Positions 40,361 to 53,200 of a stretch of 64,000 nt of DNA are shown here, in pieces. A program made the translations under genes and the position numbers. A model generated the notes under the pieces. It saw nothing but the letters and a program-made list of their open reading frames with translations. It had not been told where the DNA came from and made no database searches. The DNA lies in NCBI GenBank assembly GCA_963082975.1, contig OY720345.1, positions 5,159,001-5,223,000 on the forward strand, given 5' to 3'. The first letter of the stretch is position 1. Every line of letters begins with the position of its first letter. This DNA is from Labia minor (taxonomy: Eukaryota; Arthropoda; Insecta; Dermaptera; Spongiphoridae).

Positions 40361-40521
40361 CTACTTTTTTAAATAGAAATGTAAAATTTATTTATTATAT
40401 ATGATTTTCTTCCATTTCTGGTCCTAATCAAGAATTAATTCATATTTCATTGATATCATAATTTTTTTTTATTGATTTCATCGAAAAAAACAGAATTTCT
40501 CATATTATTTCACTTAAAAAG
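40361..40521 (+). repeat. Chimeric monomer: class G, nine-T left part with type P end
   Basis: Nine-T monomers everywhere else end in CCTGAATTTG (type Q). This one has nine T, GATTTCATCG, then CAGAATTTCTCAT and a TTA junction, and leads straight into G 20G, which normally follows the class A 106G monomer. The breakpoint lies in or next to the A tract at bases 121-129. Two chimeras within 500 bp mark a rearranged spot. Confidence 0.75.
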
Positions 40522-43500
40522 CTACTTTTTTAAATAGAAAGGTAAAATTTATTTATTATATATGATTTTCTTCCATTTCTGGTCCTAATCAAGAATTAAT
40601 TCATATTTCATTGATATCATAATTTTTTTTCATTGATTTCATCGAAAAAACCTGAATTTGTAATATTATTTCACGCCAAAAGCTACTTTTTTAAATATAA
40701 ATGTAAAATTTATTTATTATATATCATTCTCTTCCGTTTCTGGTCCTAATCAAGAATTAATTCATATTTCATAGATATCATAATTTTTTTCATTGTTTTC
40801 ATCGAAAAAAACAGAATTTCTCATATTATTTCACGCCAAAAGCTACTTTTTTAAATAGAAATGTAAAATTTATTTATTATATATCATTCTCTTCCGTTTC
40901 TGGTCCTAATCAAGAATTAATTCATATTTCATTGATATCATAATTTTTTTCATTAAGTTCATCGAAAAAACCTCAATTTGTAATATTCTTTCACGCCAAA
41001 AGCTACTTTTTTAAATAGAAATGTAAAATTTATTTATTATATATCATTCTCTTCCGTTTCTGGTCCTAATCAAGAATTAATTCATATTTCATAGATATCA
41101 TAATGTTTTTCATTGATTTCATCGAAAAAAACAGAATTTCTCATATTATTTCACGCCAAAAGCTACTTTTTTAAATAGAAATGTAAAATTTATTTATTAT
41201 ATATCATTCTCTACCATTTCTGGTCCTAATCAAGAATTAATTCATATTTCATTGATATCATAATTTTTTTTTATTGATTTCATCGAAAAAACCTGAATTT
41301 GTAATATTATTTCACGCCAAAAGCTACTTTTTTAAATAGAAATGTAAAATTTATTTATTATATATGATTTTCTTCCATTTCTGGTCCTAATCAAGAATTA
41401 ATTCATATTTCATTGATATCATAATTTTTTTCATTGATTTCATTAAAAAAACAGAATTTCTCATATTATTTCACGCAAAAAGCTACTTTTTTAAATAGAA
41501 ATGTAAAATTTATTTATTATATATGATTTTCTTCCATTTCTGGTCCTAATCAAGAATTAATTCATATTTCATTGATATCATAATTTTTTTTTATTGATTT
41601 CATCGAAAAAACCTGAATTTGTAATATTATTTCACGCCAAAAGCTACTTTTTTAAATAGAAATGTAAAATTTATTTATTATATATCATTCTCTTCCGTTT
41701 CTGGTCCTAATCAAGAATTAATTCATATTTCATAGATATCATAATTTTTTTCATTGATTTCATCGAAAAAAACAGAATTTCTCATATTATTTCACTTAAA
41801 AAGCTACTTTTTTAAATAGAAATGTAAAATTTATTTATTATATATCATTCTCTACCATTTCTGGTCCTAATCAAGAATTAATTCATATTTCATTGATATC
41901 ATAATTTTGTTCATTGATTTCATAGAAAAAAACAGAATTTCTCATATTATTTCACTTAAAAAGCTACTTTTTTAAATAGAAAGGTAAAATTTATTTATTA
42001 TATATGATTTTCTTCCATTTCTGGTCCTAATCAAGAATTAATTCATATTTCATTGATATCATAATTTTTTTTCATTGATTTCATCGAAAAAACCTGAATT
42101 TGTAATATTATTTCACGCCAAAAGCTACTTTTTTAAATATAAATGTAAAATTTATTTATTATATATCATTCTCTTCCGTTTCTGGTCCTAATCAAGAATT
42201 AATTCATATTTCATAGATATCATAATTTTTTTCATTGTTTTCATCGAAAAAAACAGAATTTCTCATATTATTTCACGCCAAAAGCTACTTTTTTAAATAG
42301 AAATGTAAAATTTATTTATTATATATCATTCTCTTCCGTTTCTGGTCCTAATCAAGAATTAATTCATATTTCATTGATATCATAATTTTTTTCATTAAGT
42401 TCATCGAAAAAACCTCAATTTGTAATATTCTTTCACGCCAAAAGCTACTTTTTTAAATAGAAATGTAAAATTTATTTATTATATATCATTCTCTACCATT
42501 TCTGGTCCTAATCAAGAATTAATTCATATTTCATTGATATCATAATTTTTTTTTATTGATTTCATCGAAAAAACCTGAATTTGTAATATTATTTCACGCC
42601 AAAAGCTACTTTTTTAAATAGAAATGTAAAATTTATTTATTATATATCATTCTCTTCCGTTTCTGGTCCTAATCAAGAATTAATTCATATTTCATAGATA
42701 TCATAATTTTTTTCATTAATTTCATCGAAAAAAACAGAATTTCTCATATTATTTCACTTAAAAAGCTACTTTTTTAAATAGAAATGTAAAATTTATTTAT
42801 TATATATCATTCTCTACCATTTCTGGTCCTAATCAAGAATTAATTCATATTTCATAGATATCATAATTTTTTTCATTAATTTCATCGAAAAAAACAGAAT
42901 TTCTCATATTATTTCACGCAAAAAGCTACTTTTTTAAATAGAAATGTAAAATTTATTTATTATATATCATTCTCTACCATTTCTGGTCCTAATCAAGAAT
43001 TAATTCATATTTCATTGATATCATAATTTTTTTTTATTGATTTCATCGAAAAAACCTGAATTTGTAATATTATTTCACGCCAAAAGCTACTTTTTTAAAT
43101 AGAAATGTAAAATTTATTTATTATATATCATTCTCTTCCGTTTCTGGTCCTAATCAAGAATTAATTCATATTTCATAGATATCATAATTTTTTTCATTAA
43201 TTTCATCGAAAAAAACAGAATTTCTCATATTATTTCACTTAAAAAGCTACTTTTTTAAATAGAAATGTAAAATTTATTTATTATATATGATTTTCTTCCA
43301 TTTCTGGTCCTAATCAAGAATTAATTCATATTTCATTGATATCATAATTTTTTTCATTGATTTCATTAAAAAAACAGAATTTCTCATATTATTTCACGCA
43401 AAAAGCTACTTTTTTAAATAGAAAGGTAAAATTTATTTATTATATATGATTTTCTTCCATTTCTGGTCCTAATCAAGAATTAATTCATATTTCATTGATA

Positions 43501-44527
43501 TCATAATTTTTTTTCATTGATTTCATCGAAAAAACCTGAATTTGTAATATTATTTCACGCCAAAAGCTACTTTTTTAAATAGAAATGTAAAATTTATTTA
43601 TTATATATCATTCTCTTCCGTTTCTGGTCCTAATCAAGAATTAATTCATATTTCATAGATATCATAATTTTTTTCATTGTTTTCATCGAAAAAAACAGAA
43701 TTTCTCATATTATTTCACGCCAAAAGCTACTTTTTTAAATAGAAATGTAAAATTTATTTATTATATATCATTCTCTTCCGTTTCTGGTCCTAATCAAGAA
43801 TTAATTCATATTTCATTGATATCATAATTTTTTTCATTAAGTTCATCGAAAAAAACAGAATTTCTCATATTATTTCACGCCAAAAGCTACTTTTTTAAAT
43901 AGAAATGTAAAATTTATTTATTATATATCATTCTCTTCCGTTTCTGGTCCTAATCTAGAATTAATTCATATTTCATAGATATCATAATTTTTTTCATTGT
44001 TTTCATCGAAAAAAACAGAATTTCTCATATTATTTCACGCAAAAAGCTACTTTTTTAAATAGAAATGTAAAATTTATTTATTATATATCATTCTCTACCA
44101 TTTCTGGTCCTAATCAAGAATTAATTCATATTTCATTGATATCATAATTTTGTTCATTGATTTCATAGAAAAAAACAGAATTTCTCATATTATTTCACTT
44201 AAAAAGCTACTTTTTTAAATAGAAAGGTAAAATTTATTTATTATATATGATTTTCTTCCATTTCTGGTCCTAATCAAGAATTAATTCATATTTCATTGAT
44301 ATCATAATTTTTTTTCATTGATTTCATCGAAAAAACCTGAATTTGTAATATTCTTTCACGCCAAAAGCTACTTTTTTAAATAGAAATGTAAAATTTATTT
44401 ATTATATATCATTCTCTACCATTTCTGGTCCTAATCAAGAATTAATTCATATTTCATTGATATCATAATGTTTTTCATTGATTTCATCGAAAAAAACAGA
44501 ATTTCTCATATTATTTCACGCAAAAAG

Positions 44528-47500
44528 CTACTTTTTTAAATAGAAATGTAAAATTTATTTATTATATATCATTCTCTACCATTTCTGGTCCTAATCAAGA
44601 ATTAATTCATATTTCATTGATATCATAATGTTTTTCATTGATTTCATCGAAAAAAACAGAATTTCTCATATTATTTCACGCAAAAAGCTACTTTTTTAAA
44701 TAGAAATGTAAAATTTATTTATTATATATGATTTTCTTCCATTTCTGGTCCTAATCAAGAATTAATTCATATTTCATTGATATCATAATTTTTTTTTATT
44801 GATTTCATCGAAAAAACCTGAATTTGTAATATTATTTCACGCCAAAAGCTACTTTTTTAAATAGAAATGTAAAATTTATTTATTATATATCATTCTCTTC
44901 CGTTTCTGGTCCTAATCAAGAATTAATTCATATTTCATAGATATCATAATTTTTTTCATTGATTTCATCGAAAAAAACAGAATTTCTCATATTATTTCAC
45001 TTAAAAAGCTACTTTTTTAAATAGAAATGTAAAATTTATTTATTATATATCATTCTCTACCATTTCTGGTCCTAATCAAGAATTAATTCATATTTCATTG
45101 ATATCATAATTTTGTTCATTGATTTCATAGAAAAAAACAGAATTTCTCATATTATTTCACTTAAAAAGCTACTTTTTTAAATAGAAAGGTAAAATTTATT
45201 TATTATATATGATTTTCTTCCATTTCTGGTCCTAATCAAGAATTAATTCATATTTCATTGATATCATAATTTTTTTTCATTGATTTCATCGAAAAAACCT
45301 GAATTTGTAATATTATTTCACGCCAAAAGCTACTTTTTTAAATATAAATGTAAAATTTATTTATTATATATCATTCTCTTCCGTTTCTGGTCCTAATCAA
45401 GAATTAATTCATATTTCATAGATATCATAATTTTTTTCATTGTTTTCATCGAAAAAAACAGAATTTCTCATATTATTTCACGCCAAAAGCTACTTTTTTA
45501 AATAGAAATGTAAAATTTATTTATTATATATCATTCTCTTCCGTTTCTGGTCCTAATCAAGAATTAATTCATATTTCATTGATATCATAATTTTTTTCAT
45601 TAAGTTCATCGAAAAAACCTCAATTTGTAATATTCTTTCACGCCAAAAGCTACTTTTTTAAATAGAAATGTAAAATTTATTTATTATATATCATTCTCTA
45701 CCATTTCTGGTCCTAATCAAGAATTAATTCATATTTCATTGATATCATAATTTTTTTTTATTGATTTCATCGAAAAAACCTGAATTTGTAATATTATTTC
45801 ACGCCAAAAGCTACTTTTTTAAATAGAAATGTAAAATTTATTTATTATATATCATTCTCTTCCGTTTCTGGTCCTAATCAAGAATTAATTCATATTTCAT
45901 AGATATCATAATTTTTTTCATTAATTTCATCGAAAAAAACAGAATTTCTCATATTATTTCACTTAAAAAGCTACTTTTTTAAATAGAAATGTAAAATTTA
46001 TTTATTATATATCATTCTCTACCATTTCTGGTCCTAATCAAGAATTAATTCATATTTCATAGATATCATAATTTTTTTCATTAATTTCATCGAAAAAAAC
46101 AGAATTTCTCATATTAATTCACGCAAAAAGCTACTTTTTTAAATAGAAATGTAAAATTTATTTATTATATATCATTCTCTACCATTTCTGGTCCTAATCA
46201 AGAATTAATTCATATTTCATTGATATCATAATTTTTTTTTATTGATTTCATCGAAAAAACCTGAATTTGTAATATTATTTCACGCCAAAAGCTACTTTTT
46301 TAAATAGAAATGTAAAATTTATTTATTATATATCATTCTCTTCCGTTTCTGGTCCTAATCAAGAATTAATTCATATTTCATAGATATCATAATTTTTTTC
46401 ATTAATTTCATCGAAAAAAACAGAATTTCTCATATTATTTCACTTAAAAAGCTACTTTTTTAAATAGAAATGTAAAATTTATTTATTATATATGATTTTC
46501 TTCCATTTCTGGTCCTAATCAAGAATTAATTCATATTTCATTGATATCATAATTTTTTTCATTGATTTCATTAAAAAAACAGAATTTCTCATATTATTTC
46601 ACGCAAAAAGCTACTTTTTTAAATAGAAAGGTAAAATTTATTTATTATATATGATTTTCTTCCATTTCTGGTCCTAATCAAGAATTAATTCATATTTCAT
46701 TGATATCATAATTTTTTTTCATTGATTTCATCGAAAAAACCTGAATTTGTAATATTATTTCACGCCAAAAGCTACTTTTTTAAATAGAAATGTAAAATTT
46801 ATTTATTATATATCATTCTCTTCCGTTTCTGGTCCTAATCAAGAATTAATTCATATTTCATAGATATCATAATTTTTTTCATTGTTTTCATCGAAAAAAA
46901 CAGAATTTCTCATATTATTTCACGCCAAAAGCTACTTTTTTAAATAGAAATGTAAAATTTATTTATTATATATCATTCTCTTCCGTTTCTGGTCCTAATC
47001 TAGAATTAATTCATATTTCATAGATATCATAATTTTTTTCATTGTTTTCATCGAAAAAAACAGAATTTCTCATATTATTTCACGCCAAAAGCTACTTTTT
47101 TAAATAGAAATGTAAAATTTATTTATTATATATCATTCTCTTCCGTTTCTGGTCCTAATCTAGAATTAATTCATATTTCATAGATATCATAATTTTTTTC
47201 ATTGTTTTCATCGAAAAAAACAGAATTTCTCATATTATTTCACGCAAAAAGCTACTTTTTTAAATAGAAATGTAAAATTTATTTATTATATATCATTCTC
47301 TACCATTTCTGGTCCTAATCAAGAATTAATTCATATTTCATTGATATCATAATTTTGTTCATTGATTTCATAGAAAAAAACAGAATTTCTCATATTATTT
47401 CACTTAAAAAGCTACTTTTTTAAATAGAAAGGTAAAATTTATTTATTATATATGATTTTCTTCCATTTCTGGTCCTAATCAAGAATTAATTCATATTTCA

Positions 47501-50293
47501 TTGATATCATAATTTTTTTTCATTGATTTCATCGAAAAAACCTGAATTTGTAATATTCTTTCACGCCAAAAGCTACTTTTTTAAATAGAAATGTAAAATT
47601 TATTTATTATATATCATTCTCTTCCGTTTCTGGTCCTAATCAAGAATTAATTCATATTTCATAGATATCATAATGTTTTTCATTGATTTCATCGAAAAAA
47701 ACAGAATTTCTCATATTATTTCACGCAAAAAGCTACTTTTTTAAATAGAAATGTAAAATTTATTTATTATATATCATTCTCTACCATTTCTGGTCCTAAT
47801 CAAGAATTAATTCATATTTCATTGATATCATAATTTTTTTTTATTGATTTCATCGAAAAAACCTGAATTTGTAATATTATTTCACGCCAAAAGCTACTTT
47901 TTTAAATAGAAATGTAAAATTTATTTATTATATATCATTCTCTACCATTTCTGGTCCTAATCAAGAATTAATTCATATTTCATTGATATCATAATGTTTT
48001 TCATTGATTTCATCGAAAAAAACAGAATTTCTCATATTATTTCACGCAAAAAGCTACTTTTTTAAATAGAAATGTAAAATTTATTTATTATATATCATTC
48101 TCTTCCGTTTCTGGTCCTAATCAAGAATTAATTCATATTTCATAGATATCATAATTTTTTTCATTAATTTCATCGAAAAAAACAGAATTTCTCATATTAT
48201 TTCACTTAAAAAGCTACTTTTTTAAATAGAAATGTAAAATTTATTTATTATATATGATTTTCTTCCATTTCTGGTCCTAATCAAGAATTAATTCATATTT
48301 CATTGATATCATAATTTTTTTCATTGATTTCATTAAAAAAACAGAATTTCTCATATTATTTCACGCAAAAAGCTACTTTTTTAAATAGAAATGTAAAATT
48401 TATTTATTATATATGATTTTCTTCCATTTCTGGTCCTAATCAAGAATTAATTCATATTTCATTGATATCATAATTTTTTTTTATTGATTTCATCGAAAAA
48501 ACCTGAATTTGTAATATTATTTCACGCCAAAAGCTACTTTTTTAAATAGAAATGTAAAATTTATTTATTATATATCATTCTCTTCCGTTTCTGGTCCTAA
48601 TCAAGAATTAATTCATATTTCATAGATATCATAATTTTTTTCATTGATTTCATCGAAAAAAACAGAATTTCTCATATTATTTCACGCCAAAAGCTACTTT
48701 TTTAAATAGAAATGTAAAATTTATTTATTATATATCATTTTCTTCCATTTTTGATCCTATATTCGATTTGATTCATATTTCATTGATATCATAATTTTTT
48801 TCATTAATTTCATCGAAAAAACCTCAATTTGTAATATTTTTCACTCAAAAAGCTACTTTTTTAAATAGAAATGTAAAATTTATTTATTATATATCATTCT
48901 CTACCATTTCTGGTCCTAATCAAGAATTAATTCATATTTCATTGATATCATAATTTTTTTCATTGATTTCATCGAAAAAACCTTAATTTGTAATATTTTT
49001 TCACGCAAAAAGCTACTTTTTTAAATAGAAATGTAAAATTTATTTATTATATATCATTCTCTACCATTTCTGGTCCTAATCAAGAATTAATTCATATTTC
49101 ATTGATATCATAATTTTTTTCATTGATTTCATCGAAAAAACCTTAATTTGTAATATTCTTTCACGCCAAAAGCTACTTTTTTAAATAGAAATGTAAAATT
49201 TATTTATTATATATCATTCTCTACCATTTCTGGTCCTAATCAAGAATTAATTCATATTTCATTGATATCATAATTTTTTTCATTGATTTCATCGAAAAAA
49301 CCTCAATTTGTAATATTATTTCACGCCAAAAGCTACTTTTTTAAATAGAAATGTAAAATTTATTTATTATATATCATTCTCTACCATTTCTGGTCCTAAT
49401 CAAGAATTAATTCATATTTCATTGATATCATAATTTTTTTCATTAAGTTCATCGAAAAAACCTCAATTTGTAATATTCTTTCACGCCAAAAGCTACTTTT
49501 TTAAATAGAAATGTAAAATTTATTTATTATATATCATTCTCTTCCGTTTCTGGTCCTAATCAAGAATTAATTCATATTTCATAGATATCATAATTTTTTT
49601 CATTAATTTCATCGAAAAAAACAGAATTTCTCATATTATTTCACTTAAAAAGCTACTTTTTTAAATAGAAATGTAAAATTTATTTATTATATATGATTTT
49701 CTTCCATTTCTGGTCCTAATCAAGAATTAATTCATATTTCATTGATATCATAATTTTTTTTTATTGATTTCATCGAAAAAACCTGAATTTGTAATATTAT
49801 TTCACGCCAAAAGCTACTTTTTTAAATAGAAATGTAAAATTTATTTATTATATATCATTCTCTACCATTTCTGGTCCTAATCAAGAATTAATTCATATTT
49901 CATTGATATCATAATTTTTTTCATTGATTTCATCGAAAAAACCTCAATTTGTAATATTATTTCACGCCAAAAGCTACTTTTTTAAATAGAAATGTAAAAT
50001 TTATTTATTATATATCATTCTCTACCATTTCTGGTCCTAATCAAGAATTAATTCATATTTCATTGATATCATAATTTTTTTCATTAAGTTCATCGAAAAA
50101 ACCTCAATTTGTAATATTCTTTCACGCCAAAAGCTACTTTTTTAAATAGAAATGTAAAATTTATTTATTATATATCATTCTCTTCCGTTTCTGGTCCTAA
50201 TCAAGAATTAATTCATATTTCATAGATATCATAATGTTTTTCATTGATTTCATCGAAAAAAACAGAATTTCTCATATTATTTCACGCAAAAAG
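44528..50293 (+). repeat. 36-monomer higher-order repeat, copy A (5,766 bp)
   Basis: Counting from the class F monomer at 48,534 as number 1, the class order is F D A A A A F G A A F A G F A G F F A F A A F G G F F F A G F A A F G G. Copy A runs from number 12 round to number 11. Markers: D at 2; 103G at 11, 12, 31 and 33; 106G at 15 and 29; 20G at 16, 25 and 30; 16T at 17; 70T at 27 and 28; nine T at 8, 13, 19, 22, 32, 36; eight T at 16, 25, 30. The length is accounted for: 36 x 160, plus nine one-base T-run gains, minus one base each in 2, 24 and 35, gives 5,766. Number 21 carries T147A at 46,117. Confidence 0.88.
48694..48852 (+). repeat. Class D divergent monomer (standard form, HOR position 2)
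   Basis: Standard 159-bp D, the single D of HOR copy A. Its counterpart at 54,460 is exactly 5,766 bp away. Confidence 0.92.
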
Positions 50294-53200
50294 CTACTTT
50301 TTTAAATAGAAATGTAAAATTTATTTATTATATATCATTCTCTACCATTTCTGGTCCTAATCAAGAATTAATTCATATTTCATTGATATCATAATGTTTT
50401 TCATTGATTTCATCGAAAAAAACAGAATTTCTCATATTATTTCACGCAAAAAGCTACTTTTTTAAATAGAAATGTAAAATTTATTTATTATATATGATTT
50501 TCTTCCATTTCTGGTCCTAATCAAGAATTAATTCATATTTCATTGATATCATAATTTTTTTTTATTGATTTCATCGAAAAAACCTGAATTTGTAATATTA
50601 TTTCACGCCAAAAGCTACTTTTTTAAATAGAAATGTAAAATTTATTTATTATATATCATTCTCTTCCGTTTCTGGTCCTAATCAAGAATTAATTCATATT
50701 TCATAGATATCATAATTTTTTTCATTGATTTCATCGAAAAAAACAGAATTTCTCATATTATTTCACTTAAAAAGCTACTTTTTTAAATAGAAATGTAAAA
50801 TTTATTTATTATATATCATTCTCTACCATTTCTGGTCCTAATCAAGAATTAATTCATATTTCATTGATATCATAATTTTGTTCATTGATTTCATAGAAAA
50901 AAACAGAATTTCTCATATTATTTCACTTAAAAAGCTACTTTTTTAAATAGAAAGGTAAAATTTATTTATTATATATGATTTTCTTCCATTTCTGGTCCTA
51001 ATCAAGAATTAATTCATATTTCATTGATATCATAATTTTTTTTCATTGATTTCATCGAAAAAACCTGAATTTGTAATATTATTTCACGCCAAAAGCTACT
51101 TTTTTAAATATAAATGTAAAATTTATTTATTATATATCATTCTCTTCCGTTTCTGGTCCTAATCAAGAATTAATTCATATTTCATAGATATCATAATTTT
51201 TTTCATTGTTTTCATCGAAAAAAACAGAATTTCTCATATTATTTCACGCCAAAAGCTACTTTTTTAAATAGAAATGTAAAATTTATTTATTATATATCAT
51301 TCTCTTCCGTTTCTGGTCCTAATCAAGAATTAATTCATATTTCATTGATATCATAATTTTTTTCATTAAGTTCATCGAAAAAACCTCAATTTGTAATATT
51401 CTTTCACGCCAAAAGCTACTTTTTTAAATAGAAATGTAAAATTTATTTATTATATATCATTCTCTACCATTTCTGGTCCTAATCAAGAATTAATTCATAT
51501 TTCATTGATATCATAATTTTTTTTTATTGATTTCATCGAAAAAACCTGAATTTGTAATATTATTTCACGCCAAAAGCTACTTTTTTAAATAGAAATGTAA
51601 AATTTATTTATTATATATCATTCTCTTCCGTTTCTGGTCCTAATCAAGAATTAATTCATATTTCATAGATATCATAATTTTTTTCATTAATTTCATCGAA
51701 AAAAACAGAATTTCTCATATTATTTCACTTAAAAAGCTACTTTTTTAAATAGAAATGTAAAATTTATTTATTATATATCATTCTCTACCATTTCTGGTCC
51801 TAATCAAGAATTAATTCATATTTCATAGATATCATAATTTTTTTCATTAATTTCATCGAAAAAAACAGAATTTCTCATATTAATTCACGCAAAAAGCTAC
51901 TTTTTTAAATAGAAATGTAAAATTTATTTATTATATATCATTCTCTACCATTTCTGGTCCTAATCAAGAATTAATTCATATTTCATTGATATCATAATTT
52001 TTTTTTATTGATTTCATCGAAAAAACCTGAATTTGTAATATTATTTCACGCCAAAAGCTACTTTTTTAAATAGAAATGTAAAATTTATTTATTATATATC
52101 ATTCTCTTCCGTTTCTGGTCCTAATCAAGAATTAATTCATATTTCATAGATATCATAATTTTTTTCATTAATTTCATCGAAAAAAACAGAATTTCTCATA
52201 TTATTTCACTTAAAAAGCTACTTTTTTAAATAGAAATGTAAAATTTATTTATTATATATGATTTTCTTCCATTTCTGGTCCTAATCAAGAATTAATTCAT
52301 ATTTCATTGATATCATAATTTTTTTCATTGATTTCATTAAAAAAACAGAATTTCTCATATTATTTCACGCAAAAAGCTACTTTTTTAAATAGAAAGGTAA
52401 AATTTATTTATTATATATGATTTTCTTCCATTTCTGGTCCTAATCAAGAATTAATTCATATTTCATTGATATCATAATTTTTTTTCATTGATTTCATCGA
52501 AAAAACCTGAATTTGTAATATTATTTCACGCCAAAAGCTACTTTTTTAAATAGAAATGTAAAATTTATTTATTATATATCATTCTCTTCCGTTTCTGGTC
52601 CTAATCAAGAATTAATTCATATTTCATAGATATCATAATTTTTTTCATTGTTTTCATCGAAAAAAACAGAATTTCTCATATTATTTCACGCCAAAAGCTA
52701 CTTTTTTAAATAGAAATGTAAAATTTATTTATTATATATCATTCTCTTCCGTTTCTGGTCCTAATCTAGAATTAATTCATATTTCATAGATATCATAATT
52801 TTTTTCATTGTTTTCATCGAAAAAAACAGAATTTCTCATATTATTTCACGCCAAAAGCTACTTTTTTAAATAGAAATGTAAAATTTATTTATTATATATC
52901 ATTCTCTTCCGTTTCTGGTCCTAATCTAGAATTAATTCATATTTCATAGATATCATAATTTTTTTCATTGTTTTCATCGAAAAAAACAGAATTTCTCATA
53001 TTATTTCACGCAAAAAGCTACTTTTTTAAATAGAAATGTAAAATTTATTTATTATATATCATTCTCTACCATTTCTGGTCCTAATCAAGAATTAATTCAT
53101 ATTTCATTGATATCATAATTTTGTTCATTGATTTCATAGAAAAAAACAGAATTTCTCATATTATTTCACTTAAAAAGCTACTTTTTTAAATAGAAAGGTA

